From: Pseudomonas marginalis
GTDB lineage: Bacteria > Pseudomonadota > Gammaproteobacteria > Pseudomonadales > Pseudomonadaceae
Length of the DNA: 64,000 bases
Reading direction: 5' to 3'
NCBI RefSeq assembly: GCF_900105325.1
Contig: NZ_FNSU01000003.1
Location: forward strand, 2,666,001-2,730,000
Part shown: positions 24,582 through 34,062 of the stretch, one piece after another
Position numbering within the stretch: the stretch's first letter is position 1
How the letters are laid out: each line of letters starts with the position of its first letter
The notes under the pieces: generated by a model
Databases searched by the model: none
What the model was told of the DNA's origin: nothing
The model's input: only the letters and a program-made list of their open reading frames with translations
Translations under genes and position numbers: made by a program

Positions 24582-25555
24582 CTACGTTCTGGAGTCTGTA
24601 CGTCACAGTCCTCAGCCTGGGTACCATCTTCGCCTTGACCTGGCTGTTGCTGTCGACCCGCAAGGGCCAGCGCGCCGAGCAGACCGACGAGACCGTCGGC
24701 CACTCGTTCGACGGCATCGAGGAGTATGACAACCCGCTGCCCAAGTGGTGGTTCATGCTGTTCGTCGGCACCATCATCTTCGCCCTTGGCTACCTGGTGC
24801 TCTACCCCGGCCTGGGCAATTGGAAAGGCCTGCTGCCGGGCTACAACTACCTCGACAACGACAAGCAAACCCCGTTCGCCAACGGCCAGACCGGCTGGAC
24901 CGGCGTGCACGAATGGGAAAAGGAAATGGCCAGGTCGGACGCCAAGTTCGGGCCGATCTTCGCCAAATTCGCGTCGATGCCGATTGAAGATGTCGCCAAG
25001 GACCCGCAAGCCTTGAAGATGGGCGGTCGCCTGTTCGCCTCCAACTGCTCGGTATGCCACGGCTCCGACGCCAAGGGCGCCTATGGCTTCCCCAACCTGA
25101 CCGACGCCGATTGGCGCTGGGGTGGCGAACCGGCCACCATCAAGGAAACCATCATGAAGGGCCGTCATGCCGTCATGCCGGCCTGGCTGGACATCCTCAA
25201 GGAGCAAGGCGTCAGCGACGTTGCCGCGTTCGTCGTCACCAACCTCGACGGCCGCAAGCTGCCGGAAGGCGTGAAAGCCGATGTGGCCAACGGCGAGAAA
25301 CTCTTCGCCGCCAACTGCGTGGCCTGCCACGGCCCGGCCGGCAAGGGCACCCCCGCCATGGGCGCGCCGGACCTGACCCACCCGGGTGCATTCATCTACG
25401 GTTCGAGCTTCGCCCAACTGCAGCAGACCATCCGTTGGGGCCGCCAGGGCCAGATGCCTGCGCAGGAGCAACTGCAAGGCAACGACAAGGTGCACTTGCT
25501 CGCGGCGTATGTCTACAGCTTGTCCCATGGGGATAAGAAGGCTGACGAGCAGTAA
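24578..25555 (+). CDS. ccoP: cbb3 oxidase subunit III, dihaem cytochrome c (operon 2)
   Basis: A 325-residue paralogue of the gene at 21041, with two membrane segments and haem c sites CSVCH and CVACH. It has an insertion of about ten residues (LDNDKQTPFANGQTG region, about 88-103) after the second helix compared with copy 1. It ends the second oxidase operon and is followed by an intrinsic terminator, so the toxin-antitoxin pair downstream is a separate unit. Confidence 0.94.
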   Translation: MTTFWSLYVTVLSLGTIFALTWLLLSTRKGQRAEQTDETVGHSFDGIEEYDNPLPKWWFMLFVGTIIFALGYLVLYPGLGNWKGLLPGYNYLDNDKQTPFANGQTGWTGVHEWEKEMARSDAKFGPIFAKFASMPIEDVAKDPQALKMGGRLFASNCSVCHGSDAKGAYGFPNLTDADWRWGGEPATIKETIMKGRHAVMPAWLDILKEQGVSDVAAFVVTNLDGRKLPEGVKADVANGEKLFAANCVACHGPAGKGTPAMGAPDLTHPGAFIYGSSFAQLQQTIRWGRQGQMPAQEQLQGNDKVHLLAAYVYSLSHGDKKADEQ

Positions 25556-25568
25556 AGCTCACCGACAC

Positions 25569-25606
25569 ACAAAAGCCCCGCCTGAGTGATCAGGCGGGGC
25601 TTTTTT
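25569..25606 (+). terminator. Intrinsic terminator after ccoNOQP-2
   Basis: Stem AAAAGCCCCGCCTGA / TCAGGCGGGGCTTTTTT with a short GTGA loop and a T run: a classical Rho-independent terminator starting 14 bp after the ccoP-2 stop. Confidence 0.92.
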
Positions 25607-25683
25607 ATAGATCGCATCGACACCCCCATGGGAAAAGCACGTTGACCGCTTGTAGCTTTAAGCTTGTGGCTCGCCAAGGCCAA

Positions 25684-25699
25684 GTAGTAACGTAACTAC
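25684..25699. promoter_or_regulatory. Inverted repeat upstream of the antitoxin gene
   Basis: GTAGT-AACGTA-ACTAC lies 29 bp before the antitoxin ATG. It is a candidate operator for autorepression, as Phd-type antitoxins usually bind palindromes in their own promoter. Confidence 0.4.
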
Positions 25700-25727
25700 A
25701 TTCAACCCGCTCCAGGGGAGGCGCACC

Positions 25728-25982
25728 ATGACTTTCACCACCATTTCCAGTCGCGAATTCAATCAAGACACAAGCGGTGCCAAAAAAGCCGCTCGCCAAG
25801 GCCCGGTTTTTATCACCGATCGCGGCAAGCCTGCCCATGTACTGCTAAGCATTGAGGACTACCAGAAGCTGACAGGTCTCAATGCCAACATCGTTGACCT
25901 GCTGGTGATGCCGGAAGCGGCCGATATCGACTTTGAAACCGAACGTGCCGTGGTCACTCATCGACCCGTGGACCTCTCTTGA
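25728..25982 (+). CDS. Type II antitoxin, Phd/YefM family
   Basis: An 84-residue protein with the Phd/YefM fold signature: FTTISSREFNQDTSGAKKAA at the N terminus, then GPVFITDRGKPAHVLLSIEDYQKL. It should neutralise the PIN toxin encoded next and repress the pair. The C-terminal tail (DIDFETERAVVTHRPVDLS) is the expected toxin-wrapping segment. AGGGGAGG precedes the ATG. Its stop overlaps the toxin start (TGATG), the normal coupling for such pairs. Confidence 0.9.
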   Translation: MTFTTISSREFNQDTSGAKKAARQGPVFITDRGKPAHVLLSIEDYQKLTGLNANIVDLLVMPEAADIDFETERAVVTHRPVDLS

Positions 25983-26392
25983 TGTATCTACTCGACACCA
26001 ACGTAATCTCTGAACTGCGTAAACCCCAGGCTGATGCAAACGTGGTCGCCTGGGCCAAAAGTGTCAGCGCACCGCGTATGTTTATTTCGGCAATCACCCT
26101 GAAAGAATTGGAAACCGGGGTCTTGCGCATTGAGCGGCGCGACCCGGCTCAGGGGAAAGTGTTGCGAACCTGGCTCAAGCGTCATGTGATGCCGGCCTTT
26201 GATGCCAGAATCCTGCCCGTCGATGCGGCAGTCGCGTTGCGTTGCGCACACTTGCATGTGCCGGACCGCGCCAATGAAAGTGACGCATTAATTGCCGCGA
26301 CCGCGCTGGTGCATGGGCTCACGGTTGTCACGCGCAACGTCAGCGACTTCAAATCCAGTGGCGTTCCACTGATCAATCCTTGGGACGAATGA
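25982..26392 (+). CDS. Type II toxin, VapC-like PIN-domain ribonuclease
   Basis: A 136-residue PIN-domain protein, probably a Mg-dependent RNase that cuts tRNA or other structured RNA when free of antitoxin. The acidic active-site residues are in place: D5 (YLLDTNVISE), E42 (LKELETGV), D101 (NESDALIAATA) and D122 (TRNVSDF). The toxin appears intact. The start overlaps the antitoxin stop. The pair sits between ccoP-2 and ccoG, genes that are normally close neighbours, so it was probably inserted there. Confidence 0.9.
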   Translation: MYLLDTNVISELRKPQADANVVAWAKSVSAPRMFISAITLKELETGVLRIERRDPAQGKVLRTWLKRHVMPAFDARILPVDAAVALRCAHLHVPDRANESDALIAATALVHGLTVVTRNVSDFKSSGVPLINPWDE

Positions 26393-26432
26393 CCGCCTCC
26401 GCCACGAAAACCGTCCATACTTCCCAAGTCAA

Positions 26433-26446
26433 TTGATCCAGGTCAC
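26433..26446. promoter_or_regulatory. Anr-box-like site upstream of ccoG
   Basis: TTGAT-CCAG-GTCAC matches 8 of 10 positions of TTGAT-N4-ATCAA. A separate palindrome ATCAATTGAT follows at 26454-26463. Both are in the 207-bp gap before ccoG, consistent with Anr control of the assembly operon. Confidence 0.45.
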
Positions 26447-26471
26447 GTACACCATCAATTGATTTCCCCCA

Positions 26472-26494
26472 ACGCGACCAAAGGTCGCACCCTT
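26472..26494. promoter_or_regulatory. Palindromic element GCGACC-AAA-GGTCGC upstream of ccoG
   Basis: A perfect GCGACC-N3-GGTCGC palindrome inside a 23-bp block that is 21/23 identical to the block upstream of ccoN-2 (22033-22055). It is about 105 bp before the ccoG start. Binding by a RoxR/PrrA-type redox regulator is inferred from the core pattern. Confidence 0.5.
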
Positions 26495-26599
26495 TGAGCA
26501 CCATCGGGGGCGTATCATTACGCCACTGCAAGACACTTAATTTGACCCCGGTTGGCACGTACTGGCCGAGGCAAATCTCCACCGCCGTGGGATGCAATG

Positions 26600-28027
<1,428 letters not shown>

Positions 28028-28042
28028 CGAGAGAACTGAACA

Positions 28043-28582
28043 ATGCCCGTAGCCACTGCCGCAAGCCCCTGGTACAAGCACCTCTGGCCCTGGATCATCA
28101 TTGGGATCCTGGCCTGCTCGGTGACCTTGACCTTGTCCATGGTGACCATCGCGGTGAACAACCCGGACAACCTGGTCAACGACAACTACTACGAGGCCGG
28201 CAAAGGCATCAACCGCTCCCTGGACCGCGAACGGTTGGCCCAGACCCTGCAACTGCGCGCCAAGCTGCACCTGGATGAGCTGACCGGCGAAGTCGAGCTG
28301 CAACTTACCGGCTACAGCAACCCGAACACCCTGGAACTGAACCTGATCTCCCCGACCCAGCCGGAGAAGGATCGCAAGATCAACCTGACCCGCAGCGACA
28401 GCGAACCGGGCCGCTACATCGGCCAGGTCACCGACAAGGTCGAAGGCCGCCGCTTCGTGGAATTGCTGGGCGTGGAAGGCGACAGGACCTGGCGCCTGTT
28501 CGAGGAAGAAGAAGTCAGCCACGACAAGGACTTGCTGCTGGGTGATGAACCGTTGCAGGGTGCTGAAGACCTGAAAAAATAG
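28043..28582 (+). CDS. FixH-family protein (CcoH), cbb3 assembly
   Basis: A 179-residue protein with one N-terminal membrane anchor (WPWIIIGILACSVTLTLSMV, about 18-40) and a periplasmic beta-rich domain. The NPDNLVNDNYYEAGKGINR segment after the anchor is the FixH hallmark. FixH/CcoH stabilises cbb3 oxidase during assembly. It lies between ccoG and ccoI, 9 bp before the latter. Confidence 0.88.
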   Translation: MPVATAASPWYKHLWPWIIIGILACSVTLTLSMVTIAVNNPDNLVNDNYYEAGKGINRSLDRERLAQTLQLRAKLHLDELTGEVELQLTGYSNPNTLELNLISPTQPEKDRKINLTRSDSEPGRYIGQVTDKVEGRRFVELLGVEGDRTWRLFEEEEVSHDKDLLLGDEPLQGAEDLKK

Positions 28583-28590
28583 CTGCGCCC

Positions 28591-31041
28591 ATGACCAGCC
28601 CAACCCCCTGCTACCACTGCGCCCTGCCCGTCCCGTCCGGCAGTCGGTTCACCGCCGTGATCCTCGGCGAGCGCCGCGAGCTGTGCTGCCCCGGCTGCCA
28701 GGCCGTGGCCGAAGCGATTGTGGCCGGTGGGCTGGAAAGCTATTACCAGCACCGCAGCGAAGCCTCGGCCAACCCCGAGACGCTGCCGGTGCAACTGGTG
28801 GATGAACTGGCGCTGTATGACCGCGCCGACGTGCAAAAACCCTTCGTGCACCACGAAGGCGACCTCGCCGAAACCACCCTGCTGATGGAAGGCATCAGTT
28901 GCGCCGCCTGTGGCTGGTTGATCGAAAAACACCTGCGCAGCCTGCCCGCCGTGGCCGAGGCGCGGCTGAACCTGTCCAACCATCGCCTGCAGGTGCGCTG
29001 GGCCGACGGGCAATTGCCGTTGAGCCAGGTGCTCAGTGAACTGCGCCATATCGGCTATGCCGCCCACCCGTATCAAGCAGACCGTGCGGCCGAGCAACTG
29101 GCCAGCGAAAACCGCCTGGCCCTGCGCCAGCTGGGGGTCGCCGGACTGCTGTGGTTCCAGGCGATGATGGCGACCATGGCCACCTGGCCGGAATTCAATA
29201 TCGACCTGAGCCCCGAGCTGCATGTGATCCTGCGCTGGGTGGCAATGTTTCTGACCACCCCCATCGTGTTCTACAGCTGTGCGCCGTTCTTCAAGGGCGC
29301 CATGCGCGACGTGCGTACGCGTCACCTGACCATGGACGTGTCGGTGTCCCTGGCCATTGGCGGGGCTTACCTGGCCGGGATCTGGACCGCAATCACCGGC
29401 GTGGGCGAGTTGTATTTCGATGCGGTGGGCATGTTTGCGCTGTTCCTGCTGGCCGGTCGCTACCTGGAGCGCCGTGCCCGGGAGCGCACGGCCGCCGCCA
29501 CCGCGCAGTTGGTCAACCTGCTGCCCGCCTCATGCCTGCGCCTCAAAGGTGACGGCCAGAGCGAACGCATTCTCTTGAGCGAACTGGCGCTGGGCGACCG
29601 CGTGCTGGTGCATCCGGGCGCGGTTCTGCCGGCAGATGGGGTGATCCTCGACGGCCGCTCCAGCATCGATGAATCGCTGCTCACCGGTGAGTACCTGCCG
29701 CTGCCGCGCCAAACCGGTGATGCCGTCACCGCCGGCACGCTGAACGTCGAAGGCGCGTTGACCGTCGAAGTCCGCGCCCTGGGCCACGAGACCCGCCTGT
29801 CCGCCATCGTACGCCTGCTGGAGCGGGCCCAGGCCGAGAAGCCGCGCCTGGCGCAGATCGCCGACCGCGCCGCGCAGTGGTTCCTGTTGTGTTCGCTGAT
29901 TGCCGCGGCGGTGATCGGCCTGTTGTGGTGGGAGCTGGATTCATCGCGGGCGTTCTGGATCGTGCTGGCAATGCTGGTGGCCACCTGCCCCTGCGCGTTG
30001 TCCCTGGCCACGCCGACCGCCCTCACCGCCGCCACCGGCACCCTGCACAAGCTCGGGCTATTGCTGACCCGTGGCCATGTGCTCGAAGGCCTGAACCAGA
30101 TCGACACGGTGATCTTCGACAAGACCGGCACCCTCACCGAAGGCCGCCTGGCGTTGAAAGCGATCCGGCCGCTGGCCGCCTTGAACAGCGACCAGTGCCT
30201 GGGCCTCGCCGCCGCCCTGGAAAACCGCTCCGAACACCCGATTGCCCGCGCCTTCGGGCGTGCGCCGCTGGCCGCCGACGAGGTGCTCAGTTCCCCGGGC
30301 CTTGGCCTGGAAGGCCGTGTCGGCACACGCCAGTTGCGCATCGGCCAGCCGGGGTTTGTTTGTGCACTCAGTGGTTGCCCGATTCCCGCCGCTCCGGAGG
30401 ATGACGGCCAATGGCTGCTGCTGGGCGACGGCGACGGTGCCCTGGCCTGGTTCGTCCTCGACGACCGCCTGCGCAGCGATGCCCCTGCCCTGCTGGCCGC
30501 CTGCAAGGCGCGTGGTTGGCGCACGCTGCTGCTGTCGGGGGACAGTTCGCCGATGGTCGCCAGCGTCGCCGCTGAACTGGGTATCGATGAAGCCCACGGC
30601 GGCCTGCGCCCAGACGACAAGCTCCACGTGCTGCAACAACTGCACAAGGAAGGCCGCAAGGTGCTGATGCTCGGCGATGGCGTCAACGATGTGCCGGTGC
30701 TGGCCGCCGCCGACATCAGCGTGGCCATGGGCTCGGCCACCGACCTGGCCAAGACCAGCGCCGATGCGGTGCTGCTGTCCAACCGCCTGGATGCCCTGGT
30801 GCAAGCCTTCACCCTGGCGCGGCGCACCCGCCGGGTGATCATTGAAAACCTGCTGTGGGCTGGACTGTACAATGGCCTTATGCTGCCGTTTGCCGCCCTC
30901 GGTTGGATCACTCCGATCTGGGCGGCGATCGGCATGTCCCTCAGTTCGTTGACCGTGGTGCTCAATGCCCTGCGCCTGACTCGCCTGCCGAGTGCGCAGG
31001 CCAGAAGCGCCCCTTTGGTAACCCGTCCGCTGCCGGCTTGA
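28591..31041 (+). CDS. ccoI: Copper-exporting P1B-type ATPase for cbb3 assembly
   Basis: CcoI (FixI) moves Cu(I) across the inner membrane for loading into the oxidase. The 816 residues show an N-terminal cysteine-rich metal-binding segment (CYHC at 7-10, CCPGC at 32-36), a heavy-metal-associated domain with C104AAC107, membrane helices, an actuator motif LLTGEYLP, the metal-site CPC in ATCPCALSLATP near 465, phosphorylation motif DKTGTLT near 510 and hinge GDGVND near 694. The extra N-terminal cysteines and position after fixH separate CcoI from the detoxifying CopA. The ATG at 28591 has a poor ribosome site, so translation may depend on coupling to fixH. Confidence 0.93.
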   Translation: MTSPTPCYHCALPVPSGSRFTAVILGERRELCCPGCQAVAEAIVAGGLESYYQHRSEASANPETLPVQLVDELALYDRADVQKPFVHHEGDLAETTLLMEGISCAACGWLIEKHLRSLPAVAEARLNLSNHRLQVRWADGQLPLSQVLSELRHIGYAAHPYQADRAAEQLASENRLALRQLGVAGLLWFQAMMATMATWPEFNIDLSPELHVILRWVAMFLTTPIVFYSCAPFFKGAMRDVRTRHLTMDVSVSLAIGGAYLAGIWTAITGVGELYFDAVGMFALFLLAGRYLERRARERTAAATAQLVNLLPASCLRLKGDGQSERILLSELALGDRVLVHPGAVLPADGVILDGRSSIDESLLTGEYLPLPRQTGDAVTAGTLNVEGALTVEVRALGHETRLSAIVRLLERAQAEKPRLAQIADRAAQWFLLCSLIAAAVIGLLWWELDSSRAFWIVLAMLVATCPCALSLATPTALTAATGTLHKLGLLLTRGHVLEGLNQIDTVIFDKTGTLTEGRLALKAIRPLAALNSDQCLGLAAALENRSEHPIARAFGRAPLAADEVLSSPGLGLEGRVGTRQLRIGQPGFVCALSGCPIPAAPEDDGQWLLLGDGDGALAWFVLDDRLRSDAPALLAACKARGWRTLLLSGDSSPMVASVAAELGIDEAHGGLRPDDKLHVLQQLHKEGRKVLMLGDGVNDVPVLAAADISVAMGSATDLAKTSADAVLLSNRLDALVQAFTLARRTRRVIIENLLWAGLYNGLMLPFAALGWITPIWAAIGMSLSSLTVVLNALRLTRLPSAQARSAPLVTRPLPA

Positions 31042-31063
31042 GCCGCGCGGGCATGGAGTGCAG

Positions 31064-31282
31064 ATGCCAGCTCTATACGTGATGATTCCGGCGGCGCTGC
31101 TGTTAGTGGGCGTGGCCATCTACATCTTCTTCTGGGCGGTGGACAGCGGCCAGTACGACGACCTCGACGGCCCGGCCCACAGCGTGCTGTTCGACGACCA
31201 GGACCCGAACCACCTGGCGGCCGTCGACGAAGCCAACGGCCCCGAGCAACCGCCCGTGCCCAAAGCCCCACCCCATGCTTGA
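31064..31282 (+). CDS. ccoS: cbb3 oxidase maturation protein CcoS
   Basis: A 72-residue single-helix membrane protein required to insert haem and copper into CcoN. The hydrophobic helix (about 4-22, VMIPAALLLVGVAIYIFFW) is followed by AVDSGQYDDLDGPAHSVLFDD, the CcoS signature. GGAG five bases before ATG 31064 favours this start over the in-frame GTG at 31058. It overlaps the next gene by 8 bp. Confidence 0.93.
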   Translation: MPALYVMIPAALLLVGVAIYIFFWAVDSGQYDDLDGPAHSVLFDDQDPNHLAAVDEANGPEQPPVPKAPPHA

Positions 31283-31958
31283 GCTGGCGCCGCTGCTGGT
31301 CTCTGCGCTGATCCTCGGCCTGCTGGGCGGCGGCCATTGCCTGGGCATGTGCGGCGGGCTGATGGGCGCGCTGACCCTGGCGATTCCCAAGGAACAGCGC
31401 AGCCGCCGGTTCCGCCTGCTGCTGGCGTACAACCTGGGGCGCATCCTCAGCTATGCCACCGCGGGGTTATTGATCGGCCTGGCCGGCTGGGCGGTGGCCA
31501 ACAGCCCGGCGGCCCTGTTCATGCGTGTGCTCGCCGGGTTGCTGTTGATCTGCATGGGGCTGTACCTGGCCGGTTGGTGGAGCGGCCTCACCCGTATCGA
31601 AAGCCTCGGGCGCGGCCTGTGGCGCTGCATACAGCCCGTCGCCAACCGTTTGCTGCCGGTATCCAGCCTGCCCCGCGCGCTGCTGCTGGGCGCGCTGTGG
31701 GGCTGGTTGCCGTGCGGGCTGGTCTACAGCACCCTGCTGTGGGCCGCCAGCCAGGGTAATGCGCTGGACAGTGCGCTGCTGATGCTGGCTTTTGGCTTAG
31801 GCACATGGCCGGTACTGCTGGCGACCGGGTTGGCGGCCGAACGCGTGACCGCGTTATTGCGCAAGCGCAGCGTGCGGATGGCCGGTGGCCTGCTGGTGAT
31901 TGTTTTCGGTATCTGGACCCTGCCAGGTCCGCACCAGCACTGGCTGATGGGCCATTAA
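31275..31958 (+). CDS. TauE/SafE-like (UreH-type) membrane protein of the cco assembly operon
   Basis: A 227-residue protein with about six membrane helices. Conserved Gly/Cys/His-rich stretches, LGGGHCLGMCGGLMGALTLA at the start and LPCGLVYSTLLW around 145, are typical of the UreH-type branch of the SafE family, often found next to ccoS. The Cys/His/Met residues in the first helix could bind copper or nickel, so a metal-delivery role in oxidase maturation is plausible but not shown. The start overlaps ccoS, so they are coupled. Confidence 0.8.
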   Translation: MLELAPLLVSALILGLLGGGHCLGMCGGLMGALTLAIPKEQRSRRFRLLLAYNLGRILSYATAGLLIGLAGWAVANSPAALFMRVLAGLLLICMGLYLAGWWSGLTRIESLGRGLWRCIQPVANRLLPVSSLPRALLLGALWGWLPCGLVYSTLLWAASQGNALDSALLMLAFGLGTWPVLLATGLAAERVTALLRKRSVRMAGGLLVIVFGIWTLPGPHQHWLMGH

Positions 31959-31987
31959 AAGGCTATGTGGCATAGCGCCGCTCCCCG

Positions 31988-32001
31988 TTGATGCAAATCA
32001 A
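31988..32001. promoter_or_regulatory. Perfect Anr (FNR) box of hemN
   Basis: TTGAT-GCAA-ATCAA is a perfect consensus site. A -10 like TAGACT at 32024-32029 predicts a start near 32036, which places the box centre about 41.5 bp upstream, the class II activation position. The gene below, hemN, is a classic Anr target. Confidence 0.92.
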
Positions 32002-32060
32002 GATGCCCTACCGGCCACGCCCCTAGACTCGGCTCACTAGCCTATCCGGGGAATGCCCGC

Positions 32061-33443
32061 ATGCTCGACGCCATTCGTTGGGACTCACATCTGATTCACC
32101 GCTACGACCTGGCGGGACCGCGCTACACGTCCTACCCCACCGCCGTACAATTCGACAGCCAGGTCGGCACCTTCGACCTGCTCCACGCCCTGCGCGAAAG
32201 CCGCAAGGCCACGCGACCGTTGTCGCTGTATGTGCATGTGCCGTTCTGCGCGAACATTTGCTACTACTGCGCGTGCAACAAGGTGATCACCAAGGACCGC
32301 GGCCGCGCCCAGGCCTACCTGCAACGCCTGGAGCAGGAGATTCAGTTGGTGGCCTGCCACCTCGACCCGAAACAGTCGGTTGAACAACTGCACTTCGGCG
32401 GCGGCACCCCGACCTTTCTCAGCCACGACGAACTGCGCCAGGTCATGGGCAGCCTGCGCCAGCACTTCAATCTGCTCGACGACGACTCCGGCGACTACAG
32501 CATCGAGATCGACCCGCGCGAAGCCGACTGGGCGACCATGGGCCTGCTGCGTGAACTGGGCTTCAACCGTGTGAGCATCGGCCTGCAAGACCTCGACCCG
32601 GACGTGCAGCGCGCGGTCAACCGCCTGCAAAGCCTGGAAGAAACCCGCGCGGTGATCGACGCCGCGCGCACCCTGCAGTTTCGCTCGATCAATATCGACC
32701 TGATCTACGGCCTGCCCAAGCAGACGCCGATCAACTTCGCGCGCACCGTGGAGGAAGTGATCAAGCTGCAGCCGGACCGCCTGTCGGTGTTCAACTACGC
32801 GCATCTGCCGGAACGCTTCATGCCCCAACGACGGATCAACAGCGAGGAACTGCCGTCGCCGGAATCCAAGCTGCTGATGCTGCAGACCACCATCGAGCAA
32901 TTGACCCAGGCCGGCTACCGCTATATCGGCATGGACCACTTCGCCCTGCCGGACGACGAACTCGCCATTGCCCAGGAAGAAGGCACGCTGCAACGTAACT
33001 TCCAGGGCTACACCACCCACGGCCATTGCGACCTGATCGGCCTCGGCGTGTCAGCCATCAGCCAGATCGGCGACCTGTACTGCCAGAACAGCAGTGACCT
33101 GAACGGCTATCAGAACGCCCTGGCCAACGCCCAACTGGCCACCAGCCGTGGTTTGATCTGCACCACCGACGACCGCTTACGTCGGGAAGTGATCCAGCAG
33201 TTGATCTGCACGTTCAGCCTGGCCTTCGAGCAGATCGAACAGGCGTTCAACATCGATTTTCGCGGGTATTTCGACGAGGTCTGGCCGCAACTTGAGGCGA
33301 TGGCGCAAGACGCCCTGATCGAACTGGATGCCCAAGGCATTCGCGTGCTGCCCGCCGGACGGCTGCTGGTGCGTTCGGTCTGCATGGTGTTCGATGCGTA
33401 CCTGGAGCACCAGAACCGGCAGCGGTTTTCGCGGGTGATCTAG
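32061..33443 (+). CDS. hemN: Oxygen-independent coproporphyrinogen III oxidase
   Basis: Radical-SAM enzyme that decarboxylates coproporphyrinogen III to protoporphyrinogen IX without oxygen, supplying haem under microaerobic growth. The 460-residue cytoplasmic protein has the 4Fe-4S motif C63ANIC67YYC70 preceded by YVHVPF, then HFGGGTPTFLS, IEIDPRE, NRVSIGLQDLDP and INIDLIYGLP. The length and the C-terminal HemN domain support HemN rather than the shorter HemW. It has its own promoter with a perfect Anr box and is near anr itself. A minus-strand gene ends immediately after its stop. Confidence 0.95.
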   Translation: MLDAIRWDSHLIHRYDLAGPRYTSYPTAVQFDSQVGTFDLLHALRESRKATRPLSLYVHVPFCANICYYCACNKVITKDRGRAQAYLQRLEQEIQLVACHLDPKQSVEQLHFGGGTPTFLSHDELRQVMGSLRQHFNLLDDDSGDYSIEIDPREADWATMGLLRELGFNRVSIGLQDLDPDVQRAVNRLQSLEETRAVIDAARTLQFRSINIDLIYGLPKQTPINFARTVEEVIKLQPDRLSVFNYAHLPERFMPQRRINSEELPSPESKLLMLQTTIEQLTQAGYRYIGMDHFALPDDELAIAQEEGTLQRNFQGYTTHGHCDLIGLGVSAISQIGDLYCQNSSDLNGYQNALANAQLATSRGLICTTDDRLRREVIQQLICTFSLAFEQIEQAFNIDFRGYFDEVWPQLEAMAQDALIELDAQGIRVLPAGRLLVRSVCMVFDAYLEHQNRQRFSRVI

Positions 33444-33911
33444 TTACATCGACAACGACGCGGCTTTGAGCGCGTCATCGGCGCTCATGGTCTTCATCGC
33501 TTTGGCCAGAGAGGTCTGGGCCGTCATCAAACCTGCCTGCAACGAACTGATCGCGCCTTGCACATTGGCGGTCTTGGCCCGGGCCTGCTCCGGGGTCAAG
33601 CTTTTGTCTGCCGCGATCGCCTGAAGCTCAGCCATTTTCTCGGCGATCTGCTGTTTCAGCTTGCGGATCATTTTCAGCACCTGCTTGACGTTATCGTCCA
33701 GGCCGCTGTCGTCGATATCGGCATTCGCGCTTTTGGGCGCCCCGGCCGCCTTGAACGCTGCGGCGGAAATAGTCACCGTCACCCCTTCAATCACCTTGGT
33801 TTCAGGCGCCGGCGCGGTCACGGGCAGCTTTTCCTCGGCCTCGGCAGCGGGCTTCAAGTCCTGCACGCTGGGTACACGGATGGCAGGGTTGTAAGCCGCG
33901 ATAACAGACAT
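33444..33911 (-). CDS. Hypothetical coiled-coil protein
   Basis: A 155-residue protein I do not recognise. It has no signal peptide or membrane segment, an Ala/Pro/Glu-rich N-terminal third (PAAEAEEKLPVTAPAPETK), and a helical C-terminal half (VKQVLKMIRKLKQQIAEKMAELQAIA) likely to form a coiled coil. The ATG at 33911 has GGAG upstream. Its stop codon abuts the hemN stop, so the genes converge without a gap. It is divergent from anr across 151 bp. Confidence 0.7.
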   Translation of the reverse strand: MSVIAAYNPAIRVPSVQDLKPAAEAEEKLPVTAPAPETKVIEGVTVTISAAAFKAAGAPKSANADIDDSGLDDNVKQVLKMIRKLKQQIAEKMAELQAIAADKSLTPEQARAKTANVQGAISSLQAGLMTAQTSLAKAMKTMSADDALKAASLSM

Positions 33912-33954
33912 GATCCGAGCTCCGAAGGGTAGATGTGCAACTGTATCGGCATCG

Positions 33955-33991
33955 GTACAAAAAGCTTTATACCGTTGCCTGTTTTTTGTAC
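33955..33991. promoter_or_regulatory. Inverted repeat GTACAAAAA / TTTTTGTAC upstream of anr
   Basis: Perfect 9-bp arms at 33955-33963 and 33983-33991 are separated by 19 bp in the divergent region between anr and the unknown gene. The arms could be an operator or a stem. A TATTAT -10 candidate for anr lies downstream at 34030-34035, without a clear -35. Confidence 0.35.
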
Positions 33992-34062
33992 AGGCTGGCT
34001 TCACTGCCCACCAGTGCGGTACCCTTACGTATTATGTGTGTTTTCCCACAAGGATTTAAGAA

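Noticed and set aside
29686..29709. Altered actuator motif (TGEYLP) in CcoI as a sign of a defective ATPase
   Set aside because: The TGE core is kept and the CPC, DKTGT and GDGVND motifs are all intact, so this is normal family variation.
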